Shown here piece after piece: positions 1-5,803 of a stretch of DNA of 5,866 nt. The translations under genes and the position numbers were made by a program. Source of the DNA: Tannerellaceae bacterium (GTDB taxonomy: Bacteria; Bacteroidota; Bacteroidia; Bacteroidales; Tannerellaceae); assembly GCA_031273385.1 (NCBI GenBank), contig JAISRY010000083.1:1-5866 (forward strand), read 5' to 3'. The first letter of the stretch is position 1. The number at the start of each line of letters is the position of its first letter. The notes under the pieces were generated by a model that saw only the letters and a list, made by a program, of their open reading frames with translations, made no database searches and had not been told where the DNA came from.

Positions 1-58
1 CACTACCAAGCAACAACAACTTACCAACGGCGAAAAGGAGAAACACGCCAAAACGCAT
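1..58 (-). CDS. Possible N-terminus of a leftward secreted or membrane protein (partial)
   Basis: Reading leftward from an ATG at 58-56, the frame stays open to the window edge and gives 19 residues, MRFGVFLLFAVGKLLLLGS. This has an Arg near the start followed by a hydrophobic stretch, as in a signal peptide or signal anchor. The same frame is open upstream to a stop near 298-296, so in-frame ATGs at 103 and 235 are alternative starts. I prefer 58 because the hydrophobic segment then sits at the N-terminus; a GGTAGG stretch lies about 6 bases upstream but may be chance. No convincing -7/-33 promoter is visible. With so few codons, this could equally be non-coding sequence. No function can be given. 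Confidence 0.3.
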   Translation of the reverse strand, partial: MRFGVFLLFAVGKLLLLGS

Positions 59-185
59 AGACAACCTACCGCCATCACCGCATACAATATACACATACGG
101 CATCGCGGAGACGCTTACTTTTCCGAGACCATGGCCGAACCTGTTTATACAACAAGGGCGTTTAGCGCTCTTCGCTGGCCGTTTT

Positions 186-220
186 ACCCTCCTTTCACCA
201 AGGTTCACCCTCCCTTCACC
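186..220. repeat. Two direct 14-bp repeats offset by 21 bp
   Basis: ACCCTCCTTTCACC at 186-199 recurs as ACCCTCCCTTCACC at 207-220, with 13 of 14 bases identical and an offset of exactly 21 bp. An inverted match follows: GGTGAAGGG at 254-262 is the perfect complement of 212-220, and a second GGTGAAGG lies at 262-269. The direct and inverted copies could fold a stem around a loop of about 33 bases, or could be paired sites for a protein. The function is unknown. Confidence 0.6.
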
Positions 221-266
221 ACATCCGTTTGTCATCCAGACCGTTACACGAAAGGTGAAGGGGTGA

Positions 267-315
267 AGGCAAAAAAAAGAAAACTTTATCTGGGGCTATT
301 TAGCCCTTTTTGCCT
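267..315 (+). terminator. Hairpin followed by T-run, possible terminator
   Basis: A compact inverted repeat GGGCTA-TT-TAGCCC (293-306) is followed directly by TTTTT (307-311), which is the form of a rho-independent terminator for rightward transcription. An outer pair, AGGCAAAAA (267-275) with TTTTTGCCT (307-315), is also perfectly complementary and would give an alternative longer stem. The inner stem is only 6 bp, and I see no rightward gene immediately upstream for it to terminate. It could be part of a transcript leader, or chance structure in A/T-rich DNA. Confidence 0.35.
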
Positions 316-364
316 CTTTTACAAGCCTTTGAAAAACCAAAATGAATGGTTGCCACTTCGCTCC

Positions 365-448
365 GGACGGGAGCCGTTTTCAACGGGACGGGAGCTATTT
401 TTATTCAGTCGGGAGCTATTTTTTTTCGGACGGGAGCTATTTCCGGTT
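365..448. repeat. Four tandem 21-bp repeats with CGGGAGC core
   Basis: Four units start at 365, 386, 407 and 428, each exactly 21 bp long. The core CGGGAGC falls at 368, 389, 410 and 431. The approximate unit is GGACGGGAGCTATTT followed by a variable T-rich tail; unit 1 has CGTTTT in place of TATTTT, and unit 3 begins AGT instead of GGA. The variable part is the last 5 or 6 bases. A 21-bp spacing equals two turns of B-DNA, so every core and T-tract faces the same side of the helix. There are no spacers between units, so this is not a CRISPR array. Confidence 0.9.
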
Positions 449-458
449 TTACACAATG

Positions 459-555
459 GTGTAGGCCGGGCTACATAACTGTGTAGGCCGGGCTACACAA
501 TTGTCTGTGTATGACTACACTATTGTGTACGTCCGGCTATACTATTGTGTACGTA
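459..555. repeat. 22-bp repeats with partly palindromic units, about 4.5 copies
   Basis: Units begin at 459, 481, 503, 525 and 547 (the last is partial), in a 22-bp register. Units 1 and 2 share the 17 bases GTGTAGGCCGGGCTACA, then end in variable A/T-rich tails. The unit is an inverted repeat: in unit 2, bases 480-499 are self-complementary except for one G-G pair around the central CCGG. Unit 3 is the most diverged but keeps GTGTA and TACAC arms (507-520). Unit 4 keeps the arms and CCGG but loses inner pairing. A partial copy of the unit end, TACACAATG, precedes the array at about 450-458. The junction ACAATTGT (497-504) is itself a perfect palindrome. Confidence 0.85.
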
Positions 556-571
556 GAGAAGATGGCGTGGG

Positions 572-613
572 GCACAAAAAAAAGGCGTCCTTTTGGAGAC
601 GCCTTTTTTGTGC
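572..613 (-). terminator. rpsO rho-independent terminator, potentially bidirectional
   Basis: The arms GGCGTC (584-589) and GACGCC (598-603) enclose an 8-base loop. The flanks are eight A (576-583) on the left and six T (604-609) on the right, and GCAC/GTGC extend the outer complementarity to 573-613. Read leftward, the transcript forms the G+C stem followed by a run of eight U, directly after the rpsO stop at 628. Read rightward it would give six U, so it can also stop transcription coming from the repeat region. Confidence 0.92.
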
Positions 614-627
614 TAACCGCGGGGCGG

Positions 628-897
628 TTACTTTCTTATACCGAGCTCTTTGATGATGACGCGATATCGCTCGATATCCGTTTTGATCAGGTAGTCTAAC
701 AAGCGGCGACGCTTACCTACCAACATTTTAAGTGATCTCTCGGTGCTATAATCTTTGTGATTTGACTTTAAATGTTCAGTCAAATGAGATATACGGTATG
801 AGAACAATGCTATCTGGCTCTCTGGAGAGCCGGTATCAGTGTTGGACTTTCCGTATTTCTCGAAGATTTCTTGTTTTTTAGCTGAATCTAAATACAT
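628..897 (-). CDS. rpsO: 30S ribosomal protein S15
   Basis: This 89-residue protein is the full usual length of bacterial S15, a small-subunit protein that binds the central domain of 16S rRNA early in 30S assembly and contributes to an intersubunit bridge. Visible family hallmarks are TGSPESQIA near residues 22-30 and the basic segment HKDYSTERSLKMLVGKRR followed by LLDYL (about 47-70), which forms much of the rRNA-binding helical surface. The ATG at 895-897 gives the family-standard N-terminus (MYLDSAKKQEIF). No strong Shine-Dalgarno is present; there is only an A/G-rich AAGAAGA just upstream, as is usual in Bacteroidetes. The gene diverges from typA, has its own promoter, and ends in a strong hairpin terminator, so it is probably monocistronic. 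Confidence 0.98.
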   Translation of the reverse strand: MYLDSAKKQEIFEKYGKSNTDTGSPESQIALFSYRISHLTEHLKSNHKDYSTERSLKMLVGKRRRLLDYLIKTDIERYRVIIKELGIRK

Positions 898-945
898 GAT
901 TCTTCTTACTTTAAATAAATTAGTACTATGTTATCTTAGTGGGCG

Positions 946-975
946 CAAAGATAGATATTACTTTTTGATTGACAA
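946..975 (-). promoter_or_regulatory. rpsO promoter, Bacteroidetes -33/-7 type
   Basis: On the minus strand, TATCTTTG (953-946) matches the Bacteroidetes -7 consensus TAnnTTTG in every fixed position. A TTG at 975-973, within TATTGTC, lies 19 bases upstream, the expected spacing for the -33 element. Transcription would start roughly 5-8 bases beyond the -7 box, giving a leader of about 40 bases before the rpsO ATG. That leader contains a small possible stem (ACTA...TAGT) but no recognised S15 autoregulatory structure. Confidence 0.72.
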
Positions 976-990
976 TACTTTTCGCCTATT

Positions 991-1024
991 TTTATGCTGC
1001 CTTGGTTTTTTTGTTGTACTTTTG
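991..1024 (+). promoter_or_regulatory. typA promoter, Bacteroidetes -33/-7 type
   Basis: TACTTTTG at 1017-1024 fits TAnnTTTG perfectly and lies 19 bases before the typA ATG. The -33 element is less clear: TTTATG at 991-996 with a 20-base spacer is the best candidate, and it is an imperfect match to TTTG. The start site would be near 1030, leaving a very short leader. The two -7 boxes of rpsO and typA are about 63 bases apart in divergent orientation. Confidence 0.6.
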
Positions 1025-1043
1025 CATCCACAAAATTATTTTC

Positions 1044-2846
1044 ATGCAAAAAATTAGAAACATCGCGATTATCGCACACGTAGATCACGGAAAGACAACA
1101 CTCGTCGATAAAATGCTGTTGGCGGGGAAACTTTTCCGGGAAGGACATCAAGACCTTGATCAGTTTCTGGACAGTAATGACCTCGAACGCGAACGGGGAA
1201 TCACTATCCTGGCAAAAAACGTATCTATCCGGTATAGGGACTATAAGATAAACATTATTGATACGCCGGGACATGCCGACTTTGGCGGCGAGGTGGAACG
1301 GGTATTGAATATGGCCGACGGCTGTCTGTTGCTGGTCGACGCTTTCGAGGGGCCTATGCCGCAAACCCGCTTTGTCCTCCAGAAAGCGATCCAGCTCGGG
1401 CTGAAGCCTATTGTAGTGATTAACAAGGTAGATAAGCCGAACTGCCGCCCGTCGGAGGTGCAGGAGATGGTCTTTGACCTGATGTTTACGTTGGATGCCA
1501 CGGAGGAGCAGCTTGACTTTCCGACCATATACGGGTCGGCGAAACAGGGCTGGATGTCTACCGGCTGGGAAAAGCCGGCGAGCGACATTTTCGCCCTCCT
1601 GGATGCCATTATCGAACATATCCCCGCGCCGGAAGTGCTGGACGGCACTCCGCAAATGCTGATCACCTCGCTGGATTATTCCAAGTATGTGGGGCGTATA
1701 GCCGTTGGGCGCGTCCATCGCGGCGAGCTGAAAGAGGGGCAGGAGATTACGCTTTGCAAACGGGACGGCACGATGGCACGATCCAGGATAAAAGAGATCA
1801 ATGTCTTTGAAGGGTTGGGACGGACGAAGGTCTCTTCCGTCAGGTCGGGCGATATCTGCGCCCTGGTCGGCATCGACAGTTTTGAGATCGGGGAGACGGT
1901 TTGCGACCTCAACGATCCCGAGCCGCTACCGGTCATCGCCATTGACGAGCCGACCATGTCGATGCTCTTTACCATCAACAACTCGCCGTTTTTCGGCAAG
2001 GATGGCAAGTATGTCACCTCCCGCCATATTTATGAGCGCCTGCAAAAGGAGCTGGACAAGAACCTGGCGCTGAGGGTGGAGCCTACCGCTTCGGCTGATG
2101 CATGGCTGGTCTACGGGCGCGGCGTGCTTCATCTTTCCGTCCTGATCGAAACGATGCGGCGGGAGGGCTATGAATTGCAGGTCGGACAGCCGCAGGTGAT
2201 CATCAAAACCATCAACGAGGTCAAGTGCGAACCGGTTGAGCAGCTCACCATTAACCTGCCGGAAGAGTGCTCCAGCCGCATTATTGATATCGTGACGAAA
2301 CGGAAAGGGGAGATGACGATGATGGAAAGCAAGAACGACAGGATGCACCTGGAGTTTACCATTCCCTCGCGCGGTATTATCGGGCTGAACAATGCCATCC
2401 TCACCGCCTCGGCCGGCGAAGCGATCATCGCCCACCGCTTTCTGGAGTACCAGCCATGGAAAGGCGAAATAGAACGCCGCGTGAACGGCTCGATCATTGT
2501 CATGGAGACGGGTACCGCCTTTGCCTACGCGTTGAACAACCTGCAGTCGCGCGGACGTTTCTTTATCGCTCCGCAAGACGAAGTATATGCCGGACAGGTG
2601 GTTGGCGAACACACAAAGGAGGGCGACCTGGTGGTCAACGTCACAAAATCGAAAAAGCTGACGAATATGCGGGCTTCCGGTTCGGACGAAAAGATCGCCC
2701 TGGCGCCGCCGGTGGTATTCAGCCTCGAAGATGCGCTGGAATACATCAAACTGGATGAATACGTGGAGATTACCCCCAACTTTATGCGTATGCGTAAAAT
2801 CCTCCTTGACGAGAATGAGCGCAAGCGGCAAAGTAAAACGACCTGA
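1044..2846 (+). CDS. typA: Translational GTPase TypA/BipA
   Basis: This 600-residue protein is close to the usual BipA length (about 607 in E. coli). It belongs to the translational GTPase family related to EF-G and EF4/LepA; it binds the ribosome, assists 50S assembly, and matters mostly under cold or other stress. The G motifs are AHVDHGKTT (11-19, P-loop), RGITI (51-55, switch I), DTPGH (73-77, switch II), NKVDKP (127-132) and GSAKQGW (G5). An OB-like domain II follows from about residue 200, then EF-G-like domains III and V. The C-terminus has the BipA-specific [11 protein letters not shown] segment and ends in a conserved-looking basic region ([15 protein letters not shown]). The frame extends upstream to 969, but the ATG at 1044 gives the family N-terminus [17 protein letters not shown], and the promoter lies inside the upstream extension. 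A 27-bp gap with no visible terminator leads to the next gene, so some co-transcription is possible. Confidence 0.98.
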   Translation: MQKIRNIAIIAHVDHGKTTLVDKMLLAGKLFREGHQDLDQFLDSNDLERERGITILAKNVSIRYRDYKINIIDTPGHADFGGEVERVLNMADGCLLLVDAFEGPMPQTRFVLQKAIQLGLKPIVVINKVDKPNCRPSEVQEMVFDLMFTLDATEEQLDFPTIYGSAKQGWMSTGWEKPASDIFALLDAIIEHIPAPEVLDGTPQMLITSLDYSKYVGRIAVGRVHRGELKEGQEITLCKRDGTMARSRIKEINVFEGLGRTKVSSVRSGDICALVGIDSFEIGETVCDLNDPEPLPVIAIDEPTMSMLFTINNSPFFGKDGKYVTSRHIYERLQKELDKNLALRVEPTASADAWLVYGRGVLHLSVLIETMRREGYELQVGQPQVIIKTINEVKCEPVEQLTINLPEECSSRIIDIVTKRKGEMTMMESKNDRMHLEFTIPSRGIIGLNNAILTASAGEAIIAHRFLEYQPWKGEIERRVNGSIIVMETGTAFAYALNNLQSRGRFFIAPQDEVYAGQVVGEHTKEGDLVVNVTKSKKLTNMRASGSDEKIALAPPVVFSLEDALEYIKLDEYVEITPNFMRMRKILLDENERKRQSKTT

Positions 2847-2873
2847 TATTCCACAGAATAGAGACATACGCAC

Positions 2874-3827
2874 ATGCATATCCCCGCCGCTTTTATCCGC
2901 TTTCGTTTCCGGCAGGCCGGAAAGTTTGTGAAAGAGATACCCCTGCCCTACCTTGTGCTGTTGCTCGGTATACTGGCGGCAGCCGGTATGGCGGGCTATT
3001 CTTTCGTGGAGAGCAGGACGGGAGGCGCAGCCGTGGGCGGAGGGATGCTGTTGCTGTTGCTGTCGATCCACCTCAAGCGGAAAGACTTCCATTTTATCCG
3101 GTTGGCGGAGGCGTCGCCCTGGACGGTGTTTTGCGCGGACTATTGGTTGCTGTCCTGTCCGGTTATGGCGCTGGAAGCGGTGCGGGGGCAATGGGCGGTT
3201 GCTTTGGCGTTGCTGCTGGGATGTGTGGGGGTCAGCTTGATCCGGCAACCTTATTGGCGCAGGGCGAAAGGCTTTCCCGTGCCGCGCCTTATTCCGGCGG
3301 AAGCGTTCGAGGTCCGTACCGGCCTGAGGAGGGACGGATGGGTGTTGCTGGCCTTTTATGCAGGCGCCTTTGTGGGATTGTTACTTCCTTACGCCTCTTT
3401 TGCTATGCTATGGGTGTATACGGCGGCGCTGTCGGGGTGTTTCAGGGATGGCGAACCGGTGGCTGTCCTGTGCAGCCGTGAACTTCCGGCCGGGCGGTTT
3501 ATCGGACGGAAATTAGGGGTCAACCTGCGACTCTTTGCCTTGTCGGTCGTCCCGGTGTGTTTGCTTTATGTCGCGATCCGTCCCGGCGACTGGTGGTTGG
3601 CGCTGTTTTTTTTCGTGATGGCTATCCTGAACGTCGCCCTGTTTATCCTGATGAAATATGCCCTGTACCGTCCCGGCGGGAAGATTACCAGCGGGCAAAT
3701 ATCGCTGTTCCTGTCCATGGCAGGGATGCTGCTACCCTTTTTAGCCCCCGTTACCCTGTTTCTTTTAGTGAGGTATGCGGTGATGGCCAGACAACAGTTA
3801 ACTCCCCATTTATATGTTTACAATTGA
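2874..3827 (+). CDS. Polytopic membrane protein, probable ABC-2-type transporter permease
   Basis: This 317-residue protein is mostly hydrophobic, with about 8 predicted membrane segments, roughly at residues 26-45, 50-66, 82-100, 104-122, 156-186 (possibly one long or two), 219-236, 241-262 and 276-303. The N-terminus is short and basic (RFRFRQAGKF), probably cytoplasmic. A loop near residues 202-214 (SRELPAGRFIGRK) has the form of a coupling or amphipathic segment between membrane blocks seen in ABC-2 permeases. I recognise no catalytic motif. Its stop codon lies 11 bases inside the next gene, an ABC ATPase, which is the main reason for calling it the transport partner. The substrate is unknown. 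Closest general resemblance is to uncharacterised Bacteroidetes membrane proteins that sit beside a lone ABC ATPase. The ATG at 2874 is 27 bp after typA; a later start is possible. Confidence 0.75.
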   Translation: MHIPAAFIRFRFRQAGKFVKEIPLPYLVLLLGILAAAGMAGYSFVESRTGGAAVGGGMLLLLLSIHLKRKDFHFIRLAEASPWTVFCADYWLLSCPVMALEAVRGQWAVALALLLGCVGVSLIRQPYWRRAKGFPVPRLIPAEAFEVRTGLRRDGWVLLAFYAGAFVGLLLPYASFAMLWVYTAALSGCFRDGEPVAVLCSRELPAGRFIGRKLGVNLRLFALSVVPVCLLYVAIRPGDWWLALFFFVMAILNVALFILMKYALYRPGGKITSGQISLFLSMAGMLLPFLAPVTLFLLVRYAVMARQQLTPHLYVYN

Positions 3828-4512
3828 ACATCTTCGATTCGGATACCAGAAAGGAAAAGAGGTATTGAAAGGGCTTGACCTCTCGATGGAGACAGGGAAG
3901 ATACAAGGCTTTGCAGGGTTGAACGGAGCAGGGAAAACCACCTTTCTCAACCTCATCTACCATTTTATCCGTCCCTCTGACGGCAAGATAACGTATAACG
4001 GGCATCCCCTTTTGCGGAGAGAGGTCTCCTACCTGGAGGCGGAGAACTATTTCTATCCCTATATGACGGGGCGGGAATACCTGGAACTCTTTCCGGCGGG
4101 CGGGGGTGGTTTCGACATGGAGCGTTGGCGGCAGCTGTTTTCGCTTCCGCTCGATGATATCGTCGAGAGCTATTCTACCGGCATGAGGAAAAAGCTGGCA
4201 TTGCTGGCAGCGCTTAAACCGGACAAACCGGTACTGATATTGGATGAGCCGTTCAACGGGCTGGATCTGGAAAGCGCCCACCTACTGACGATGATTCTCG
4301 CCCAACTGCGTACCGGCGGGAAAACCATCCTGATTACCTCCCATATCTACGAATCGTTGGCCGGCTGTTGCGACGTCATCCATTACCTGAGCGACGGACA
4401 GATCGCCCGCTCCTATACCAGGGAGGAGTTTCCGCTTCTTCAGGACGAACTGCAGTCCATAATGGAAGAGCGTTTCGGCGGACTGATTGCCGGACTGATC
4501 CCCAGTCAATGA
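3814..4512 (+). CDS. ABC transporter ATP-binding protein
   Basis: This 232-residue protein is a single nucleotide-binding domain of normal length. It has Walker A GLNGAGKTT (35-43), signature YSTGMRKKL (120-128, in place of LSGGQ), Walker B LILDEP (141-146), D-loop NGLD (148-151) and switch His177 in TSHIYES. The YSTGM signature is typical of ATPases that serve ABC-2 exporters of antibiotics, peptides or lipids. The Q-loop region (SYLEAENYFYPYMTG, 72-86) lacks the usual Gln; Ala76 or Glu77 takes its place. About 50 residues beyond the H-loop include an acidic stretch with no identified domain. The gene overlaps the membrane protein by 14 bp, indicating translational coupling, and both lie downstream of typA. 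With one ATPase and one permease gene, the likely complex is a 2+2 exporter. The substrate cannot be told from sequence. Confidence 0.93.
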   Translation: MFTIEHLRFGYQKGKEVLKGLDLSMETGKIQGFAGLNGAGKTTFLNLIYHFIRPSDGKITYNGHPLLRREVSYLEAENYFYPYMTGREYLELFPAGGGGFDMERWRQLFSLPLDDIVESYSTGMRKKLALLAALKPDKPVLILDEPFNGLDLESAHLLTMILAQLRTGGKTILITSHIYESLAGCCDVIHYLSDGQIARSYTREEFPLLQDELQSIMEERFGGLIAGLIPSQ

Positions 4513-4536
4513 ACGCTCAATCCCTTTCCGGCGCTA

Positions 4537-5379
4537 TTATTGCAGCCGGTAGCGATAGGTAATCGTTCCGCTTTGGTTGTTGGTGCCGTTGATGCTGTTG
4601 AACTTCGCCTGCCGGGCGGCTTTGAGGGCGCTGTTACGCATGGAAGTGCTGTCAATATTCGTCCCTTTCCCTATTTGGGCGGAGATAACGTTTCCTTTCG
4701 GGTCGACCGTAATGTCGATCACAATGCGTCCCTCTTCCTGTACGGTATATTCCGGACGGGGCAACTGTCCTGATCCGGCGAGTGTCCGTCCGTTCAGGTT
4801 AAACGACCCGTAGCCTCCCTGCCCGGTGTTTGCGCCCTGGTTGGAATTGCCGAAAGGGTTTCCCTGTACGCCCGTTCCCGCTTCCGCTTCGCCCCGGCTG
4901 CCGCTATCGGCATTTCCGGCGCCGAAGGCTCCGGCGACACGGTCACTGATAGCCTCTTCCTTTTTCCGCTGTTCTTCGGCCAGCCGTTTCCTTTCGGCCT
5001 CTTCGCGGCGCACACGTTCCCGCTCTTGCGCTTCCCGTCGTATCCTCTCCTCTTCCCGTTTGCGTTCCTCCTCTTTCTTTTTCGCATCGGCGAGCGAGAC
5101 GCTTTCTTCCACGTCTTGTGTCACCAGATTCTCATGGGGAGCCGGTACTTGTGGGGGTGTAGGGGGGGGAGGGGTTGTCTCTTGCGGCGAGACATGTCCT
5201 GTATACCGCGGCTCAAAAGTCCCGGCGGCAGCATTCAGGTTACCGAAGTTGACCAATACGCCCTCTTCTTCTTCCGGCACAACCGTCTTCAAGACCGTCA
5301 ACCCAAGGATCAGCAGAATGGCCAAATGGAAAATAACGGTACCAACTACACTGTATATGTCATCTTTATCGCACTTCAT
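4537..5379 (-). CDS. TonB/TolA-family energy transducer
   Basis: This 280-residue protein spans from inner membrane to periplasm. Residues 1-10 are cytoplasmic, and a single membrane anchor covers about 10-34. T14 and H18 have the spacing of the SxxxH motif that contacts the ExbB/ExbD or TolQ/TolR motor, with Ser replaced by Thr. An acidic EEEE (36-39) and a Pro-rich stretch (70-81) follow, then a highly charged K/E/R helix (about 99-142, likely coiled coil), a Gly/Asn-rich linker (149-197), and a C-terminal TonB-like domain (about 205-280) with RIVIDITVDPKGNV, ending in TYRYRLQ. Its role would be to carry proton-motive energy from the motor to outer-membrane partners. The long charged helix is unusual for E. 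coli-type TonB and recalls TolA, so a Tol-like envelope role is an alternative. It is the third gene of the exbB-exbD operon, 6 bp after exbD. It converges on the ABC ATPase gene across 24 bp with no clear terminator. Confidence 0.9.
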   Translation of the reverse strand: MKCDKDDIYSVVGTVIFHLAILLILGLTVLKTVVPEEEEGVLVNFGNLNAAAGTFEPRYTGHVSPQETTPPPPTPPQVPAPHENLVTQDVEESVSLADAKKKEEERKREEERIRREAQERERVRREEAERKRLAEEQRKKEEAISDRVAGAFGAGNADSGSRGEAEAGTGVQGNPFGNSNQGANTGQGGYGSFNLNGRTLAGSGQLPRPEYTVQEEGRIVIDITVDPKGNVISAQIGKGTNIDSTSMRNSALKAARQAKFNSINGTNNQSGTITYRYRLQ

Positions 5380-5385
5380 ATTCGG

Positions 5386-5796
5386 TTATTTCTGCGGACG
5401 GGTGGCAAGCACCATCTTGAATTTGTTTCCATGCGCGATGTTCAGAATCTTTATGATCTCTTTATAAGGTACTGTTTCATCCGCATACAGGGCAACGAAC
5501 ATTTCCGGCTCTTTCTCGTAACTCTCCTGAAGGAACGGCGTTATTTCGTCAAAGGATATTTTCTTTTCCCTCTGCCTGCCGAAAGCGACATAGTAGTCTA
5601 AGTTTGCATCAATCGTGACGCGGGTGAGCGGCTTGGCCGCCGTCTGCTTTTTCGACTGCGGCAAGGTGACTTTGATGGCATTCGGAATGACTACGGTAGA
5701 GGTTACCATAAAGAATATCAGCAGGAGGAATATGATGTCCGTCATAGAGGCCATACTGAATGATTCGTTTACTTTTGTTCTTCTTTTCAGCGCCAT
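5386..5796 (-). CDS. ExbD/TolR-family biopolymer transport protein
   Basis: This 136-residue protein has the standard ExbD/TolR layout: a short basic cytoplasmic N-terminus (MALKRRTKVNESF), one membrane helix (about 18-38), and a periplasmic domain of about 100 residues. The helix begins SMTDIIFLLLIFF, and Asp20 matches the essential, proton-carrying membrane Asp of ExbD/TolR. The LPQSKK segment after the helix and the C-terminal VALYADETVPYKEIIKIL are also typical. It would pair with ExbB in the inner membrane to drive the TonB/TolA-like protein encoded next. It begins 7 bp after exbB and ends 6 bp before tonB, so the three are surely one operon. Length is normal and nothing appears broken. 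Sequence alone does not separate ExbD from TolR function. Confidence 0.96.
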   Translation of the reverse strand: MALKRRTKVNESFSMASMTDIIFLLLIFFMVTSTVVIPNAIKVTLPQSKKQTAAKPLTRVTIDANLDYYVAFGRQREKKISFDEITPFLQESYEKEPEMFVALYADETVPYKEIIKILNIAHGNKFKMVLATRPQK

Positions 5797-5803
5797 TTGT
5801 ATG

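Larger units (their letters stand above)
59..571. other. Repeat-rich intergenic region without a supportable gene
   Basis: About 510 bases lie between the left-edge open frame and the rpsO terminator. They hold three short-period repeat groups and one hairpin, described separately. The only open frame of any length is a 115-codon one on the plus strand at 131-478. Its predicted product is low-complexity, consists partly of translated 21-bp repeats (RELF heptads), and resembles no family I know, so I treat it as non-coding. I recognise no tRNA, rRNA, tmRNA, riboswitch or insertion sequence here. The T-rich repeat tracts and G+C-rich repeat cores contrast with the flanking genes. Confidence 0.7.

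Noticed and set aside
131..478. 115-codon plus-strand frame whose translation includes RELF heptad repeats
   Set aside because: The heptads come directly from the 21-bp DNA repeats, the rest is low-complexity with no recognised domain, and there is no promoter or related protein I know of. It also crosses a terminator-like hairpin.
365..555. Possible CRISPR array
   Set aside because: Units follow each other with no unique spacers, units are only 21-22 bp, and no cas gene is present.
59..571. Remnant of an insertion sequence or other mobile element
   Set aside because: No transposase fragment, long terminal inverted repeats or target duplication could be seen; the repeats are short-period and tandem.
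969..1043. Upstream extension of typA with a hydrophobic N-terminus
   Set aside because: TypA proteins are cytosolic and begin at [17 protein letters not shown]; the promoter -7 box lies inside the extension.
936..1718. 260-codon minus-strand frame antisense to the typA N-terminus
   Set aside because: It covers the G motifs of typA and the divergent promoter region, and its product resembles no family.
1926..3248. Long (440-codon) minus-strand open frame antisense to typA and the membrane protein
   Set aside because: It overlaps two well-supported genes, and its His/Arg/Gln-rich composition is typical of an antisense shadow in G+C-rich coding DNA.
4513..4549. Hairpin CCGGC...GCCGG between the converging ABC ATPase and tonB ends as a shared terminator
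   Set aside because: The stem is 5 bp, lies partly inside the tonB coding end, and has no T-run on either side.
4826..5467. 213-codon plus-strand frame opposite tonB and the exbD end
   Set aside because: It is a Ser/Arg-rich mirror of the charged helix codons of tonB and has no family resemblance.
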